Shown here one piece after another: positions 35,960 through 46,904 of a stretch of 64,000 nt of DNA (position 1 is the stretch's first letter; each line of letters starts with the position of its first letter). The notes beneath the pieces were generated by a model that was not told the DNA's origin, ran no database searches, and saw only the letters and a program-made list of their open reading frames with translations. Source of the stretch: Eutypa lata (Eukaryota > Ascomycota > Sordariomycetes > Xylariales > Diatrypaceae); assembly GCA_022661535.1 (NCBI GenBank), contig JAKULF010000012.1:744001-808000 (forward strand), given 5' to 3'. A program made the position numbers and the translations under genes.

Positions 35960-37848
35960 CTACAGTTCGCTCCTAAAAGAAGAACCATGAGAGAGAGACG
36001 GGGGCGGGGTGTTGCAGAGAGAGTGTGTGAGAGAGAGGAAGAAAACAAAAACGAGGAATATTGCAATGCACGCAACGCAGCGCAACACAACGCAACGACG
36101 TACCTCGCAACCCCACCAGGCACATTGCACGGCTCGCTCGACACGAAGAAGCTCCAGCGCTTCTGCCGTCGGCACTCAGCCGCCAGGCGCTCGAGGTCGA
36201 ACAGCTCGCCGATCGGACACCCCCACCCCGCCAGCAGCACCTCGTGCATGTACCAGCCGGCCGGGCTGGGCCAGCGCTCGAACGAGGGCTGGTCGCCGGC
36301 TACGGCGGAGAAGTTGCTCCAGATCCATTTTAGGACTATATTTTTGTGCGTGTGTGTGTGAGCATTCAGAAAGGTGTACGTCGTTAGTGGTTAATGGGTT
36401 TTTAGGTGTTGTATCATGCGTTGTTCTAGGTAGGTGATTCATAGTTTCTTTCGTGGAGGGAAAGGGGGAGAGGAAGGGGGAGGAGGGGAGGGCTGCGTAA
36501 AGGGGCTGGGTGGATGGGATAGGATAGGATAGGATAGGGTCAAACATACCCTCTTCACTCTGCTCAACGCCACCGAAGCGGTGCGGGTCTTCGCTCTGCA
36601 AATCCCAGAGTTCGTCGGCTGTTTTGGTCGCGTGTCCTGCCATGAATCCTGAATTTTGGTGTTAGGTCACTTCTTAATGTTTCTTCCTCGGGGTGGCCGT
36701 ATAACTAGATACTAAGTAGGTAGGTGCTTTGTTAATGAGTTTTTTCCAATTTTACTCACCTGAGCGGATGAACAGAATATCTCCAAATTTCACCTCCGTC
36801 CCCTGCGCTTCGAGACATGCCTTGAGGTCCGCGAGCGGGATGGCGACGCTGTCGAACGAGTCGTATGCCCTGAAGTTGTCACCTTGAGACGTCCTCCAGC
36901 CGTGGTAGTCGACTAGTATCCCGCGGCCTACGATCCCTTGTTCTGCCCATGCTGTTTTCGGGTCGTTAGTATCAGTCTAGGTCCTAGATTCCCGGATTTC
37001 TAGATTTATAAAATCGAAACGGCTTCCTGGGTCCTTTTGCACCCCCATCAAACTGACGGGCTCCAAGAAAAGATTTGGTTTCATAATAGGGGGTCAAGCA
37101 ATAGAGAGGAAGGGAGGGGGATCAGTGGGCTTCATAAATACCTTGGATCCCATTCACCGTGCTCTTCTCCCCCTTCTCGCCCACGTGGTGGATATCCTGC
37201 ATCGTAACCCCATTGTAGAACAGCTTCTCGGTCTGGTATCCGAAATGTCGCAGACCATCCCATTGCGTTGAGACCTGCGAGTTGAACGTCCACACGTCGT
37301 CGTTGACGGTTCGCGACCCCTTGGGGAATATTTCCTATATATGTTATGTACCATGTTCAGTTGCATACACATACCAATTTCTCTAAGTATAACCGAACGG
37401 AAGAAAATCCCTTAAACTACTGTGTGTGAAGATAGGACTGGCTCCTGGCATTGTATGTCTGCTGGGAATAGTATCTCACCTGGTGGAAAAGCGCCCGCTG
37501 GAAGAACGACCGACGTGGCTGTGCAGTCATCGGCCAGTTAAGCGAGATTCTATATGGGTTGGGTTGTATATCGTGTCAGAGATGATTGTTCCGGATAGGA
37601 TATACGCAACGCACGCAGCTGGGCAACTAGAGTAGTTACGCCTTTACTTACCTCTGGCCGGTGGTAATCTCGCTCTTGGCGGCGGAAGCAACGCGCTCGT
37701 CCGTCAGCCGGTTCAGCATCCCGAGCTCGTCCTTGTCGCCGTACAGTCCCCATGCCGAATGGTGTGGGTCCGATTTACGGAGCGGCAGGTCCTCGAACTC
37801 GGGGATCCCGTTCTCGTTGACCTTGACGCCGGGGACGGGTGGAGCCAT
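35960..37848 (-). CDS. Cyclase/metal-dependent hydrolase family protein (PF04199)
   Basis: Seven exons all close in phase: 37848-37652, 37549-37480, 37334-37142, 36951-36760, 36648-36550, 36335-36104 and 35972-35960. They give 331 residues. Markers of the fungal cyclase superfamily are LPLRKSDPHHSAWGLYGDKD, DELGMLNRLT, STQWDGLRHFGYQ, GIVGRGILVDYHGW and GDILFIRSGF. The C-terminal block is WYMHEVLLAGWGCPIGELFD, followed by EPCNVPGGVA. Relatives include kynurenine formamidase and isatin hydrolase. The fungal subgroup keeps QWDGxxHF in place of the HxGTHxD metal motif, so the activity is uncertain. The last coding exon is 13 nt and ends RSEL; relatives usually end in a SPP-type tail, so this join is the weakest. 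The gene is divergent from the sugar-acid kinase and may share its promoter. Confidence 0.9.
36514..36539. repeat. Pentanucleotide repeat GGATA
   Basis: Four to five tandem GATAG/GGATA units in an intron of the cyclase gene. Confidence 0.8.
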
Positions 37849-39098
37849 GTCGGGTGAGGTGAGGTGTAGTAGTGACGTATGAGGGGATAAGTAAATGCAA
37901 CTTAGCACGAAGGGATGATGGTTTCAGCGTCGTGGTGTATGTAAAATAAGACACGACCTGGATGTTATGCGATAGCTATTCCACTGGTTATAAACGGTGT
38001 AAAGTAAGTAAAGCTTGGTTCTGTCAATATTTCTATGTTTTCGGGTGTGTTTCATATGGTATTTACTACTATGTAAGTAACAATCATTCTACCCCATCCC
38101 ATCCTCCGGAAGGAGATCATCGCCTCTCCCCGCATCCGAGTGATACCCTTCCCCAGAATTCCAACGATGGTTTTCGCGATCGCATACCCACCTCCTTAGC
38201 TTAGCGGTTCGGCCCCGGGCTAATGCAAGAGCGAGCGAGGCATTCGTCAAATGGAAACCCCCTCAGAGTCACTGTACTACTTCGAATCCCGAAAGGAGCA
38301 TGATGCTTAGAATGTACTATGTGATGTGATATTTACATCATGGTTTTACTAATACTGGATATCTGAGTATAGAGACTAGGAGATAATGAAACATTATGAA
38401 TAAGTAAATGAGATGATGTAGCAAGTCAGCCCTTACCGTACATGAAATGTAACAGCTGGCAAACATCCATAATGAGGGGGCTCAGTTAAAAGACATGGTG
38501 AACGACACACAGATTCATCATGAGGTGAATATTATATTCCGGCCAGTTCAAGCCAATTCAATCACGGATAAAGGCCGACCAGCGTATGTTATATTCTATC
38601 TCCAGCGCACTACATAAAGCTTCAAGTCACATGGTGCTTAAAGTCAATGCCATTCAATATAGTTACCCTCCTTTATTTTACCGACCGTGTTAACCAGCCC
38701 GGGGATATAATTTAGCTGAATTGTTGGGAGGGATAGTGTATTCATATGTTCCTATCTACCTACTTCTACTTCTTACAGACCTCACATTGTCAACAGTCAT
38801 CGTCTGCTAATTTCCCACTAATTCCGTTAGCTATCTAAGGAGGGGTAAGTATGAGGGCATACCTAGGCATTTCCGCCGGCACCCCTCGGCATATTTCCCG
38901 ACGCCCACTAGTGGAGTAGTGGAGCAAGTCCGCTATGATGGAACTTTTACGCCGGTGCATCGGAATTGCGCCCGGGATTGGGTTGTGGATAGAACGAGGG
39001 TTATATGCGGGGTCCTGCCTACTCATATGATGGTTTTCGGAGTAGCTCGTGATTTTGGTTGATCGTGAAGAGTCCCGCACGATTAAAGGTCACTCACC
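37849..39098. promoter_or_regulatory. Divergent promoter, cyclase / sugar-acid kinase
   Basis: A 1.25 kb shared upstream region. It contains an ATTTCCCGA site at 38893-38901, about 200 bases before the kinase start, the same sequence as in the transporter/oxidoreductase promoter. A degenerate tRNA-like segment near 38191-38298 is discussed under rejected items. Confidence 0.5.
38893..38901 (+). promoter_or_regulatory. ATTTCCCGA motif (kinase promoter)
   Basis: Exact match to copies at 46833-46841 and 46896-46904. The CCG/CGG core is what Zn2Cys6 factors usually contact. A regulatory role is inferred from recurrence in the same cluster. Confidence 0.35.
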
Positions 39099-40541
39099 AT
39101 GGTTTCCCATGACTCCCTTGATCTCAAGTCTACGCTTGCTGGGCTTCCTCCTGCTCCGCCGACGGATCTGCGACAGCAGGTTCAGACCCTCTTGAAAGAC
39201 ACCAAATCGAAGATTCCTATCCTCGTTGCACTCGATGACGATCCAACTGGGACGCAAACATGCCACGATGTCGTAGTTCTGACGGTCTGGGACCTACCGA
39301 CGCTGGTATCCGAGTTTCGGAGCACGCAACCAGGCGGGGGCTTTTTCATCCTTACTAACTCGCGGGCTCTCCACCCGGGGCCGGCACGAGCGCTCATCAC
39401 CGAAATTTGTGCGAACCTGAAAGCAGCTTCCCTGGAGACCAACACCCCATTTGAGGTGGTGCTCCGGGGAGACTCGACGTTGCGGGGCCATTTTCCCCTC
39501 GAGGCCGAGGCGGCGGAAGATGTCCTGGGCACGGCCGACGCTTGGCTGCTATGCCCTTTCTTCCTGCAGGGGGGTAGGTATACCATCGAGGATGTGCACT
39601 ACGTCGCGGAAGGCGATACCTTGATCCCGGCGGCACAGACGCCGTTTGCGAAAGATGCCACCTTCGGCTACAAGAGCTCAAACCTACGGGATTACGTGGT
39701 GGAAAAGAGCAAGGGCAAAATCCCTTCGGAGAAGGTCTCAGCTCTAAGTCTAGAGACGATCCGGAAAGGAGGCACAGATGCTGTCCTGAACCAGCTGCTG
39801 GGCCTTGAAAAAGGGACCGTCGTCGTCGTGAACGCAGCCGCGGAGGAGGACGTAGACGTCGTGATTTTAGCCCTCCTCGGGGCCGCCAGACATAACAAGA
39901 GATATCTATTCCGGACGGGTGCGGCGTTCGTCTCCGCGCGCCTGGGAATTGCACCGATACCCCCTATCTCCTCCAAGCAGCTGCACCTTTCCGGTAAGAT
40001 AGGAGGCCTGGTTATCGCGGGGTCCTACGTGCCGAAAACGACAGCTCAGCTAGAAAAGCTGCGCAGCAATAGCGGAGACAAACTGACGAGCGTGATCATC
40101 GATGTGCGGAAGCTGCTGGAATCGAAGGAGCTGGGATCGGACGAGATCCAGAAGGCGATAGGGGTGGCGGGGAAGGAGATCTCTCGAGGCCAAGACGTGC
40201 TGGTTATGACGAGCCGCGAGCTCGTCACCGGCGCCGACGAGGAGAAGAGCTTGGATATCGGCGCGACCGTAGCCGAGGCCCTGGTCTCCTTTCTCGTGAA
40301 CCTGACTACGAGGCCGCGCTACGTTATCGCCAAGGGAGGCATAACGTCCTCGGATATGGCTACCAAGGGCCTCCAGATGAAGCGGGCGATGATCGTCGGG
40401 CAGGCTGCCCCGGGGGTGCCGCTGTGGAGGTGTGACGAACCGACGGCGAAATGGCCTGGCTTGCCTTACGTTGTGTTTCCTGGAAATGTTGGGTCCGCAG
40501 AGACACTATATGATGTTGTGGATGGTTGGAGAGCACAGTGA
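39099..40541 (+). CDS. Four-carbon acid sugar kinase family (DUF1537)
   Basis: A single exon of 480 residues. The N-terminal substrate domain (PF07005) shows VALDDDPTGTQTCHDV near residue 43, ILTNSRAL and the conserved VVLRGDSTLRGHFPLE. The C-terminal nucleotide-binding domain (PF17042) has GGLVIAGSYVPKTTAQLEKL, the YVIAKGGITSSDMATKGL loop and the end block LPYVVFPGNVGS. Bacterial members (OtnK, DtnK, LtnK and relatives) phosphorylate 3-oxo-tetronates or threonate made from four-carbon sugar acids. Fungal homologues are poorly characterised, and some bacterial relatives act in other acid-sugar routes. The gene sits beside a regulator, permease and oxidoreductase, which fits a catabolic kinase. 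The absence of introns, unlike every neighbour, could reflect bacterial ancestry or simple intron loss. Confidence 0.93.
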   Translation: MVSHDSLDLKSTLAGLPPAPPTDLRQQVQTLLKDTKSKIPILVALDDDPTGTQTCHDVVVLTVWDLPTLVSEFRSTQPGGGFFILTNSRALHPGPARALITEICANLKAASLETNTPFEVVLRGDSTLRGHFPLEAEAAEDVLGTADAWLLCPFFLQGGRYTIEDVHYVAEGDTLIPAAQTPFAKDATFGYKSSNLRDYVVEKSKGKIPSEKVSALSLETIRKGGTDAVLNQLLGLEKGTVVVVNAAAEEDVDVVILALLGAARHNKRYLFRTGAAFVSARLGIAPIPPISSKQLHLSGKIGGLVIAGSYVPKTTAQLEKLRSNSGDKLTSVIIDVRKLLESKELGSDEIQKAIGVAGKEISRGQDVLVMTSRELVTGADEEKSLDIGATVAEALVSFLVNLTTRPRYVIAKGGITSSDMATKGLQMKRAMIVGQAAPGVPLWRCDEPTAKWPGLPYVVFPGNVGSAETLYDVVDGWRAQ

Positions 40542-40797
40542 TACACGCATATTAAACCATCCTGTTCCGTCATTTTTTCTAGGTGTTCTAGAAAGGGGTG
40601 GGTGGCGATGGGTGGTTATAGGGGGTTCTTTCTGGGTGATTCTAGATACAATTACTCCGGCCCGAGGGATCAGTCCGGAGTAAGATATCTACCCCGGCCT
40701 TGTTTAAAAGGCCGGAGTAAGTTTGATAAGTAATAATCACATAATACATATATTGCACTTGAACATTAGATGATTTAGGTGGCATTTCTTTCTTCGT

Positions 40798-43563
40798 TTA
40801 GTACGAAAATTGGCTTGTCAGCAGATTATATACATCATTTGCCGACTCGCCTCCAAAGGCCTCGTAAATCAAGCTATCATTCATGACCGTGGCGCCATCG
40901 AAGTAGTTTGGCCGTGCCACGCCGGCGTCGCCGTTCGATGCGTACGGGTCCCAACCCATGCCTTCGCCGGCAGGCAAGACCGCGTCTCCCGCCAGTGCAG
41001 CGTTCTCTGCTAATGCATTGGGCCCATATCCCATGTGTCCGTAACTAATAACGGAGTCCTGACCCGGCGATACCTCCTCGTTGCAACCTCGCACCGCGGT
41101 CTCGTCGCCGTCAGGCGGCTTGAGAGACATCTTCTTAGCCGCTGACGAGGAAGAAGAAGCGGCGGATGGCTTAAGCCCAACTTTGGCTAGCATCTTGCCG
41201 AGCCCGAAGGCGATATGGTAGAGGAGGTGGCGGTCGGAGGTCACGGAGCTCTGGAGGAGCACGATCATCCGCTCCAGTAGGTGCGAGACGTAGTGCGACT
41301 CGACGTTGAGGCCCATAATGCGGTTCCAGCGCGTCGCGACTTTCATCAGGAAGACGGACGCGAATGCAATCATCGTGTGTACGTATAAAGGCGTACCTAC
41401 TAGCGCCCGTCGCATGTCCTCCTCCTCGAGCACGAACGTTAGGATGCTCGCTGCCGCGGAGATGGCCATATTAGCGAATTCCTTGCGCTCTGTCGACAGT
41501 CGCCCTTGTGACAAGCTGACGCCTCGCACCGCGAGAGAGTTGAGCTGCAGTTTTGCGAAATATGAATACACTGCGATGATGTCTAGATTAGTGGTGATTC
41601 TTTCTAGATGGATAACATGACTAGCTAGAAATGGCTTCGATTTTTATTCTTTGAAAATCCAGGACGATCCTGAGATACGTTACAGGAGCTTTGAATCTCC
41701 GGGACAAGACACCTTGGGTATATATGTGGTTATATAATCTTATTACCAGGGAATAAATAGTAGTAGTCAAAAACTGACTCCAAGAAAGTTGCACTCACAG
41801 ATAATCCCTTTGGGCGGGAACGACCCAATGAATGAGTTGTTCTCCTGACGAGCATGCCAGAGCATCCGCCACTGGTCGATCTCGAGGTTGAAGTTGCGGA
41901 GGTCGGCAAAGTCGCCGTCGGCAAGGATGGCGCTCGAGGGATCCTGGTGCGGCAGCTTGCGCTCGGCGAAGCGGTCGTAGACGCGCGTGAGGATCTGCAT
42001 GAGCGCCACCTGCGACAGGATGCGGCGGTCGATGGCGTCGGCGAAGGGCGACTGCAGAAACAGCTCGTGCTCGCGGATCTGCAGCGACTCGGCGATCATC
42101 GGCGGCCGCCCGTACGCGATGCTGAAGTGGTGGTCGCACACGTACAGCATGTACCAGAGCCGTGCCCGGAGAAAGTGCTCCCGGTCTCCCTCGAGGGCCT
42201 TGCAAAACGATTGGTGGAGGTTGAGCTCCGTGCCAATGCGGATCGCGTGTCCCGAGAGCTTCCAAGATACTGAATATAGGGAGGGGACGGCGGCAGACAG
42301 AGTTAGATAGATGTTGTGCGCCTGGTTTTGACTTCATATAGGACGTAGGTAGGATAGGACCTCTCTCACCTTCTGATAGCCAGAACGCGGCTATGCATAA
42401 TGCCCGTACGTCGTCTATGGAGTGGTATCGTGAGAACATAGAAGAGGAAACCAGAGTGAGGAACTCTTTGTAGCATTTGTCGAAAGTCTCCGCGCTCGTC
42501 GGGATATGGAGCGCAGTGACCGTTAGAATAGTCGCCGTAAGCAGCTCCGAAGACTTCCTCACTGTGGCGAAGCTAGGGTGTGTCTGCTCTAATCCAACCC
42601 ATAGGTAATGGTTCAGCGATGTGTGGAAGCTAGATAATTTTTAGTCAGGCGTCTTAGCAGCTTAGCAGAACTAGAACAGGAGGGAATCACCTTCGGTAGA
42701 GCTCGGCAGCTTCTACCTCTGATATCACGCCCCTGGAAATAAAATCGTTCACCTCCCCCGTGTCATCAGCCGCGGGTCTGACCATCTTCGCCCGGTTGCT
42801 GCGGATGTTTCTCAAGCGCGTTACTTCATATAGACTACCCATTGGTTCTTCGACCATGACGGAACCACTCCCAACAATCTCGCCATTTGCTCCTGGTTCT
42901 ACAGAGTTTTCCCTTGTCATGGCCATATGTGTATTGTCCTCTCGCGCAGACAAAGCCGTTCCTGCGGGGCTTTCGGTCTCCCCTATTGTTCTCTCTAGCT
43001 CGCTGCGCATCGTAGGCTCTGGATCTGGCCGGGGTCTTGAAATATTCGCTCCTTCTTTAAGCAGAGTATCGAGAGACTGTCTCATCTTTAGAATCTCTTC
43101 TCTCATGCTGTCAATCTTGCTTCTATCGAAGTAATTAGTTCAAGGTCTTCCTTAGGGTCATTGAAGAGATATCCAAAACTGCTAACTCGTAATTGAAAAC
43201 GGCTTGCGACGACATCTTATCTTCGATGACTTCCGACATCACGACTCTCTTGAACATGCATTCCGTGCCTCGTCTCAGGCAATTCCGACATTTCCTGTCC
43301 CCGGGTAAAACCTCACATTTCATCTTCTGCTTCTTACATTCAACGCCTGTGGTAGAAGCGGGCCGGACCCAATTAGATGCACAACTTCTCATGATGCAGA
43401 CAGAGGTGATCGACTTACATGCCCTCGACTTTCTGCCAGGACCGGGTCTCTGCACGCCATGATTCCCGATCGTTTTTTCGGCAATATGCTCTTGCTTCCA
43501 TCCTACCCCTCCATCGAGTGCGGAATTCTTAGGAGTGTGTTTCTCTGGAGTTTCCGTATCCAT
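40798..43563 (-). CDS. Zn2Cys6 transcription factor with fungal-specific domain
   Basis: Six exons, 43563-43419, 43346-43187, 43122-42691, 42629-42370, 42269-41799 and 41570-40798, give 746 residues. The binuclear zinc cluster uses Cys49, 52, 59, 68, 71 and 78 (RACVECKKQKMKC, then CRNCLRRGTEC). Intron 1 splits the codon of the first Cys. A coiled-coil dimerisation helix follows (SKIDSMREEILKMRQSLDTL). The middle homology/fungal_trans region includes SSELLTATILTVTALHIP, SWKLSGHAIRIGTELNLHQS and WYMLYVCDHHFSIAYGRPP. The acidic, Gly/Asn-rich C-terminus ending NLLTSQFSY looks like an activation domain. It lies between the kinase and the transporter. A CCGGGAAAT site 67 bases upstream of its start suggests self-regulation. 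It is the likely pathway-specific regulator of this cluster. Confidence 0.93.
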
Positions 43564-43629
43564 AATTGTTAGGCATCACGTATGTAGATACGGCAAAAAT
43601 AGCAGGTGGTAGAAGGAGTTGATTCGGAT

Positions 43630-43638
43630 CCGGGAAAT
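43630..43638 (-). promoter_or_regulatory. ATTTCCCGG motif (regulator promoter)
   Basis: Reads CCGGGAAAT on the plus strand, 67 bases before the regulator ATG. It is identical to the copy at 46852-46860. A CCCGG follows 6 bases later, making a partial inverted CGG pair typical of Zn2Cys6 sites. Confidence 0.4.
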
Positions 43639-43711
43639 AAAACCCGGTGCAGTCCCCACGTATTTATCTAAAATACCCATCACCTTGTAGGGGGCGCAGT
43701 TCCTCCCCTGT

Positions 43712-43755
43712 CCCCATGTTTTCTTCCCCAACCAGTTGCGGGGAAATATGGGGGG
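43712..43755. promoter_or_regulatory. CCCCAT...ATGGGG palindrome, copy 1
   Basis: The left arm CCCCATGTTTTCTTCCCC and right arm GGGGAAATATGGGG are imperfect inverted repeats. They are 150-190 bases upstream of the regulator start. Very similar arms in the same order occur at 46731-46776 in the neighbouring promoter. Confidence 0.5.
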
Positions 43756-44439
43756 AGGATTAGCTAGACCTTGTTCGTCTCACTACCATTGCCCCGGAGC
43801 GCGATTATAAGTAGGGGGCCAGGGGGGCCCAACTATATAGCGGCTTGGCATATATTTTATATAAGAGACTATGAATAATAAAGGGGGTCATTATTCAGTT
43901 AGACGGCGCAGTGGTATGACTAGCCCAAGTCACCCTACTCCTACCATAGAGTAGCTAACGTTAGCGAGGATTCTCCAATTTCCAGATTTCCGGGTTTGGA
44001 GTCATCATATCTAACCGAACGGTTGGGACGAAGGACCCTTGTAAGAGAGTACATTACGCAGCCCCTATTTATGTGCGTATCAACTGCGGAGAGATCTAAC
44101 TTACGTTTACATTATCTACCATGTTTGTGCACAAGGAAGTATTGTCATCAGTACTCTAGCGTTGCAGTTAGAAACGCTACTTGGATTAGCTACGCGTGTG
44201 AATTTTGCTGAGTTCTGATAATCATAAGTACCTAGGTAGGCAGTGTACCAGGGATCTAGGGTCGACCTACTTGTCCATAGAGTTCATGACTATACCATGT
44301 ATTAACAACAAGCTGAATACGGACCACTCCATGGATTCTGTCCTTTCTCCAATCTAATATACTCACTCACCTTATCGTGGAAATTCGTGCCATCTCAACT
44401 GAACACTAAATATATTTCTCGTTTACAAGAACTCCCAGC

Positions 44440-46517
44440 TTAAATATCATATTTAGCAACAGCGCCAGCTTTGTTGCCACCAAGAGGTCTGCCAGCAGTT
44501 GGAGCTTCATGGTGGGCGGCTAGACCTGCTTTCTGCTCCATAACCCCTTCCCCTTCCTCTACTGTCCACCCAGCGGCGATCGCCTCCTCCAACTTCTTGT
44601 TGTCTTTTCTGAGGCACCACGACAGTATTACCGAGGAGACTAGCGTAACAACAGCGAGCGCGAGGTTGACCGACCAGGCTATTGCCAAGATATTATTAGT
44701 TTGCTTAAAATTTTAAGCGGAGTGAGTGTTCGACAGGATCATAAGCTTACCTGTGAGATATCTCGGCCCGTCGCTCTCGGGATAGAGGTATGGTGTCCAC
44801 ACTAACGCTAGATTTCCGATTGCGTTGTTCATTGCTAAGCCAATTGCTCTCTTCTTCTGGGGTCGAGCTGCGATATTGGCCATCCACGCATTCGAGATCT
44901 GGAAACAGCCATACGTTCCGGGCAGCATAAGGAATAAGGCAAAATACCGGGCCGCATTGTTCGTCGTTGCTATCGTGATGATAATACCGACGATCGCTCC
45001 AATAGTCGGGTAAATAATGTGTGGGGATCGCGTGCTCGTCTTATCGGAATGCCAAGTGTTGTAAAGACAGAAAAAGGCTGTGAAGATATATGGCTAGGAA
45101 ATATTAGTGGCGGTGATCGGTATCAGGGGGCTAGGCACACTTACAGGCGCAGTAAGTAGTAAGGTGTTTATCGTGGAGTATCCGAAGGCTTTTACCAGTG
45201 TAGGCAGGAAGTTGGTCAGCGAGGCGACTGCTTGAAGGCACATCTAGGTAAAGTATTAGTTTAAGACATTATTCTGGATTGCTTGATGTCTTACCTGGCC
45301 AAGGATGCAAAGCCAGACTCGGTAATCTTTAGCTGCCATCTTAAAGGCATCCATCGTCTTGATCTCAGTCTCCTCTTCTCCTGCATCCTCGATAAGCCGA
45401 ATGACACCGAGAGCCTTTTCCTCTTCGCTTAGCCACTTAGTTGTCGCTGGCCAGTCAGGAATTACGAACGCAGTGAGGCAGGCGAAGAATACGGTTGCGG
45501 CACCCTCGATGATAAAAAGGAACCTATCGATGCAAATTAACTTCAAACATTGAAAGACTGGGTCGGTTATAATATACCTCCAACTCCCCAATGGATTATC
45601 GGCGAAGGCGGCTTGAATTCCAGCAGCAAACAGGCCACCAAACGCACCTGAGAACATAGCTGCACAGAAGAATATACCAAGACGAAGACCAAGCTCCTTT
45701 CTAGTATACCAACCGCTGAAGAGAAACGCAACACCAGCGAAGAATGGAGCCTATATATATGTGAGCTTATAATCTCATTTGTGTAGAAACCTCATACATA
45801 CCTCAGTAATTCCAAGGAAAAAGCGGCATGCGGCGATTCCGGCAAAGCCATTAACGGCACCTGAGCAACCGCTCACAATTCCCTATGATAATAAGCGTCA
45901 ACAAATATTTTATAGGTATGAATGAGTGGAGATTTCGGGAGCGCCTACCCAAGCGACCATCACGATGGATAAATATAAGCTAGGCCGAAATTTTGATAAT
46001 ATCATGTTACTTGGGACTATTCACATCAGTAGATGATTGAATATGGGACCAGTAAGAAATACCTTGCATCTGTATAATTGTATGTTAGCTCATATTGCGT
46101 CAGAAAAATACACGTAAGGAACAACATGGCTAAGGGGGGAGGGGGGAATAGTTGCTTGATGGTGGCCCCTTACCAAAATATAGCCAATAAATGTAAGACT
46201 TAGGACGATATTGTATTCAACACCGACCAAGCCAATATCCTTCTCGATGCCTTGGATTCTTGCTTGTGGTAATGCATTGCGGTCGATATAGTTCAAGACA
46301 TACATGACGATCTGGATTAACATTAGTAAATTCTACCTCCTTAGTATACTGCTTGGTTTGATTTGCTTACCAATATCGGCAAAAGTCTGTAATCAATTTT
46401 TCTGAGGAACTTCTTCTCACGCTCGGCCCTTTCCTCCGACGACCAAGCTGTCACAATGGCTGCATAGTCTATTGCAGTGCCATCTGCACCAACTTCGCTG
46501 ACAGTTCCTTTCGCCAT
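44440..46517 (-). CDS. MFS transporter, Dal5/anion:cation symporter family
   Basis: Ten exons close in phase to 507 residues: 46517-46371, 46311-46174, 46069-46063, 46016-45949, 45882-45802, 45750-45578, 45523-45295, 45243-45145, 45093-44751 and 44678-44440. Exon 3 is a 7-nt microexon (ATGCAAG) that is required to write the conserved LMQVPSNMIL motif. Other Dal5-family marks are YVLNYIDRNALPQARIQGIE, CRFFLGITEAPFFAG, SGWYTRKELGLRLGIFF, FVIPDWPATTKWLSEEE and YGCFQISNAWMANI. Twelve membrane helices are expected. The family imports organic anions such as allantoate, tartrate, nicotinate, vitamins and sugar acids. The gene is divergent from the oxidoreductase with a 690-base shared promoter, and lies next to the regulator. 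A carboxylate sugar-acid substrate is inferred from context. Confidence 0.93.
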
Positions 46518-46730
46518 GATTATTAGACTTGGGTTTGATCAAAGTTAAGAATGCTCAAACGATCTTATCCGAGAGAGAAAATTAGGAAATACAAGGGTAG
46601 GAGGAAAACCCAAGGGCATAGTCAGGTGAAGAGACGCGATATCTTATACTGGCAATCACATCTGGACGTCCATTATTTGGCGACGCGTAGAAAGATATCA
46701 TCCTAAGTAACCCCGAATCTATTTTCATAT

Positions 46731-46776
46731 CCCCATGTTTCCTCCCCATAGTTCGCATAATCCGGGGAATATGGGG
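46731..46776. promoter_or_regulatory. CCCCAT...ATGGGG palindrome, copy 2
   Basis: The left arm CCCCATGTTTCCTCCCC and right arm CCGGGGAATATGGGG are separated by an AT-rich spacer. It nearly repeats the element at 43712-43755, including arm order and overall length. Confidence 0.5.
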
Positions 46777-46832
46777 ACTATGTGGGCTAGACGTTAGCGC
46801 GAGACCTGCGCAACCTCGAGCGGGTAGACTGC

Positions 46833-46904
46833 ATTTCCCGATTTCCCTAGTATTTCCCGGTGGTGTGATCTCTCATCGAATTACCGCTCTAGGCAATTTC
46901 CCGA
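46833..46904 (+). promoter_or_regulatory. Triple ATTTCCCG motif cluster
   Basis: Copies at 46833-46841 (ATTTCCCGA), 46852-46860 (ATTTCCCGG) and 46896-46904 (ATTTCCCGA), plus a weaker ATTTCCCTA at 46841-46849. They lie 304-375 bases before the oxidoreductase start. They are candidate binding sites for the adjacent Zn2Cys6 factor. Confidence 0.45.

Larger units (their letters stand above)
43564..44439. promoter_or_regulatory. Promoter of Zn2Cys6 gene
   Basis: About 0.9 kb upstream of the regulator and downstream of the transporter (both leftward). It contains the CCGGGAAAT site and the CCCCAT palindrome listed separately. No other gene was seen. Confidence 0.5.

Noticed and set aside
38191..38298. 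tRNA-like segment: perfect A-box TAGCTTAGCGG and partial B-box TTCGAATCC with a short end-to-end complementarity
   Set aside because: The TpsiC stem does not pair, the acceptor stem mispairs when the A-box is set at position 8, and no anticodon arm can be folded by hand. At most a degenerate tRNA relic; tRNAscan would decide.
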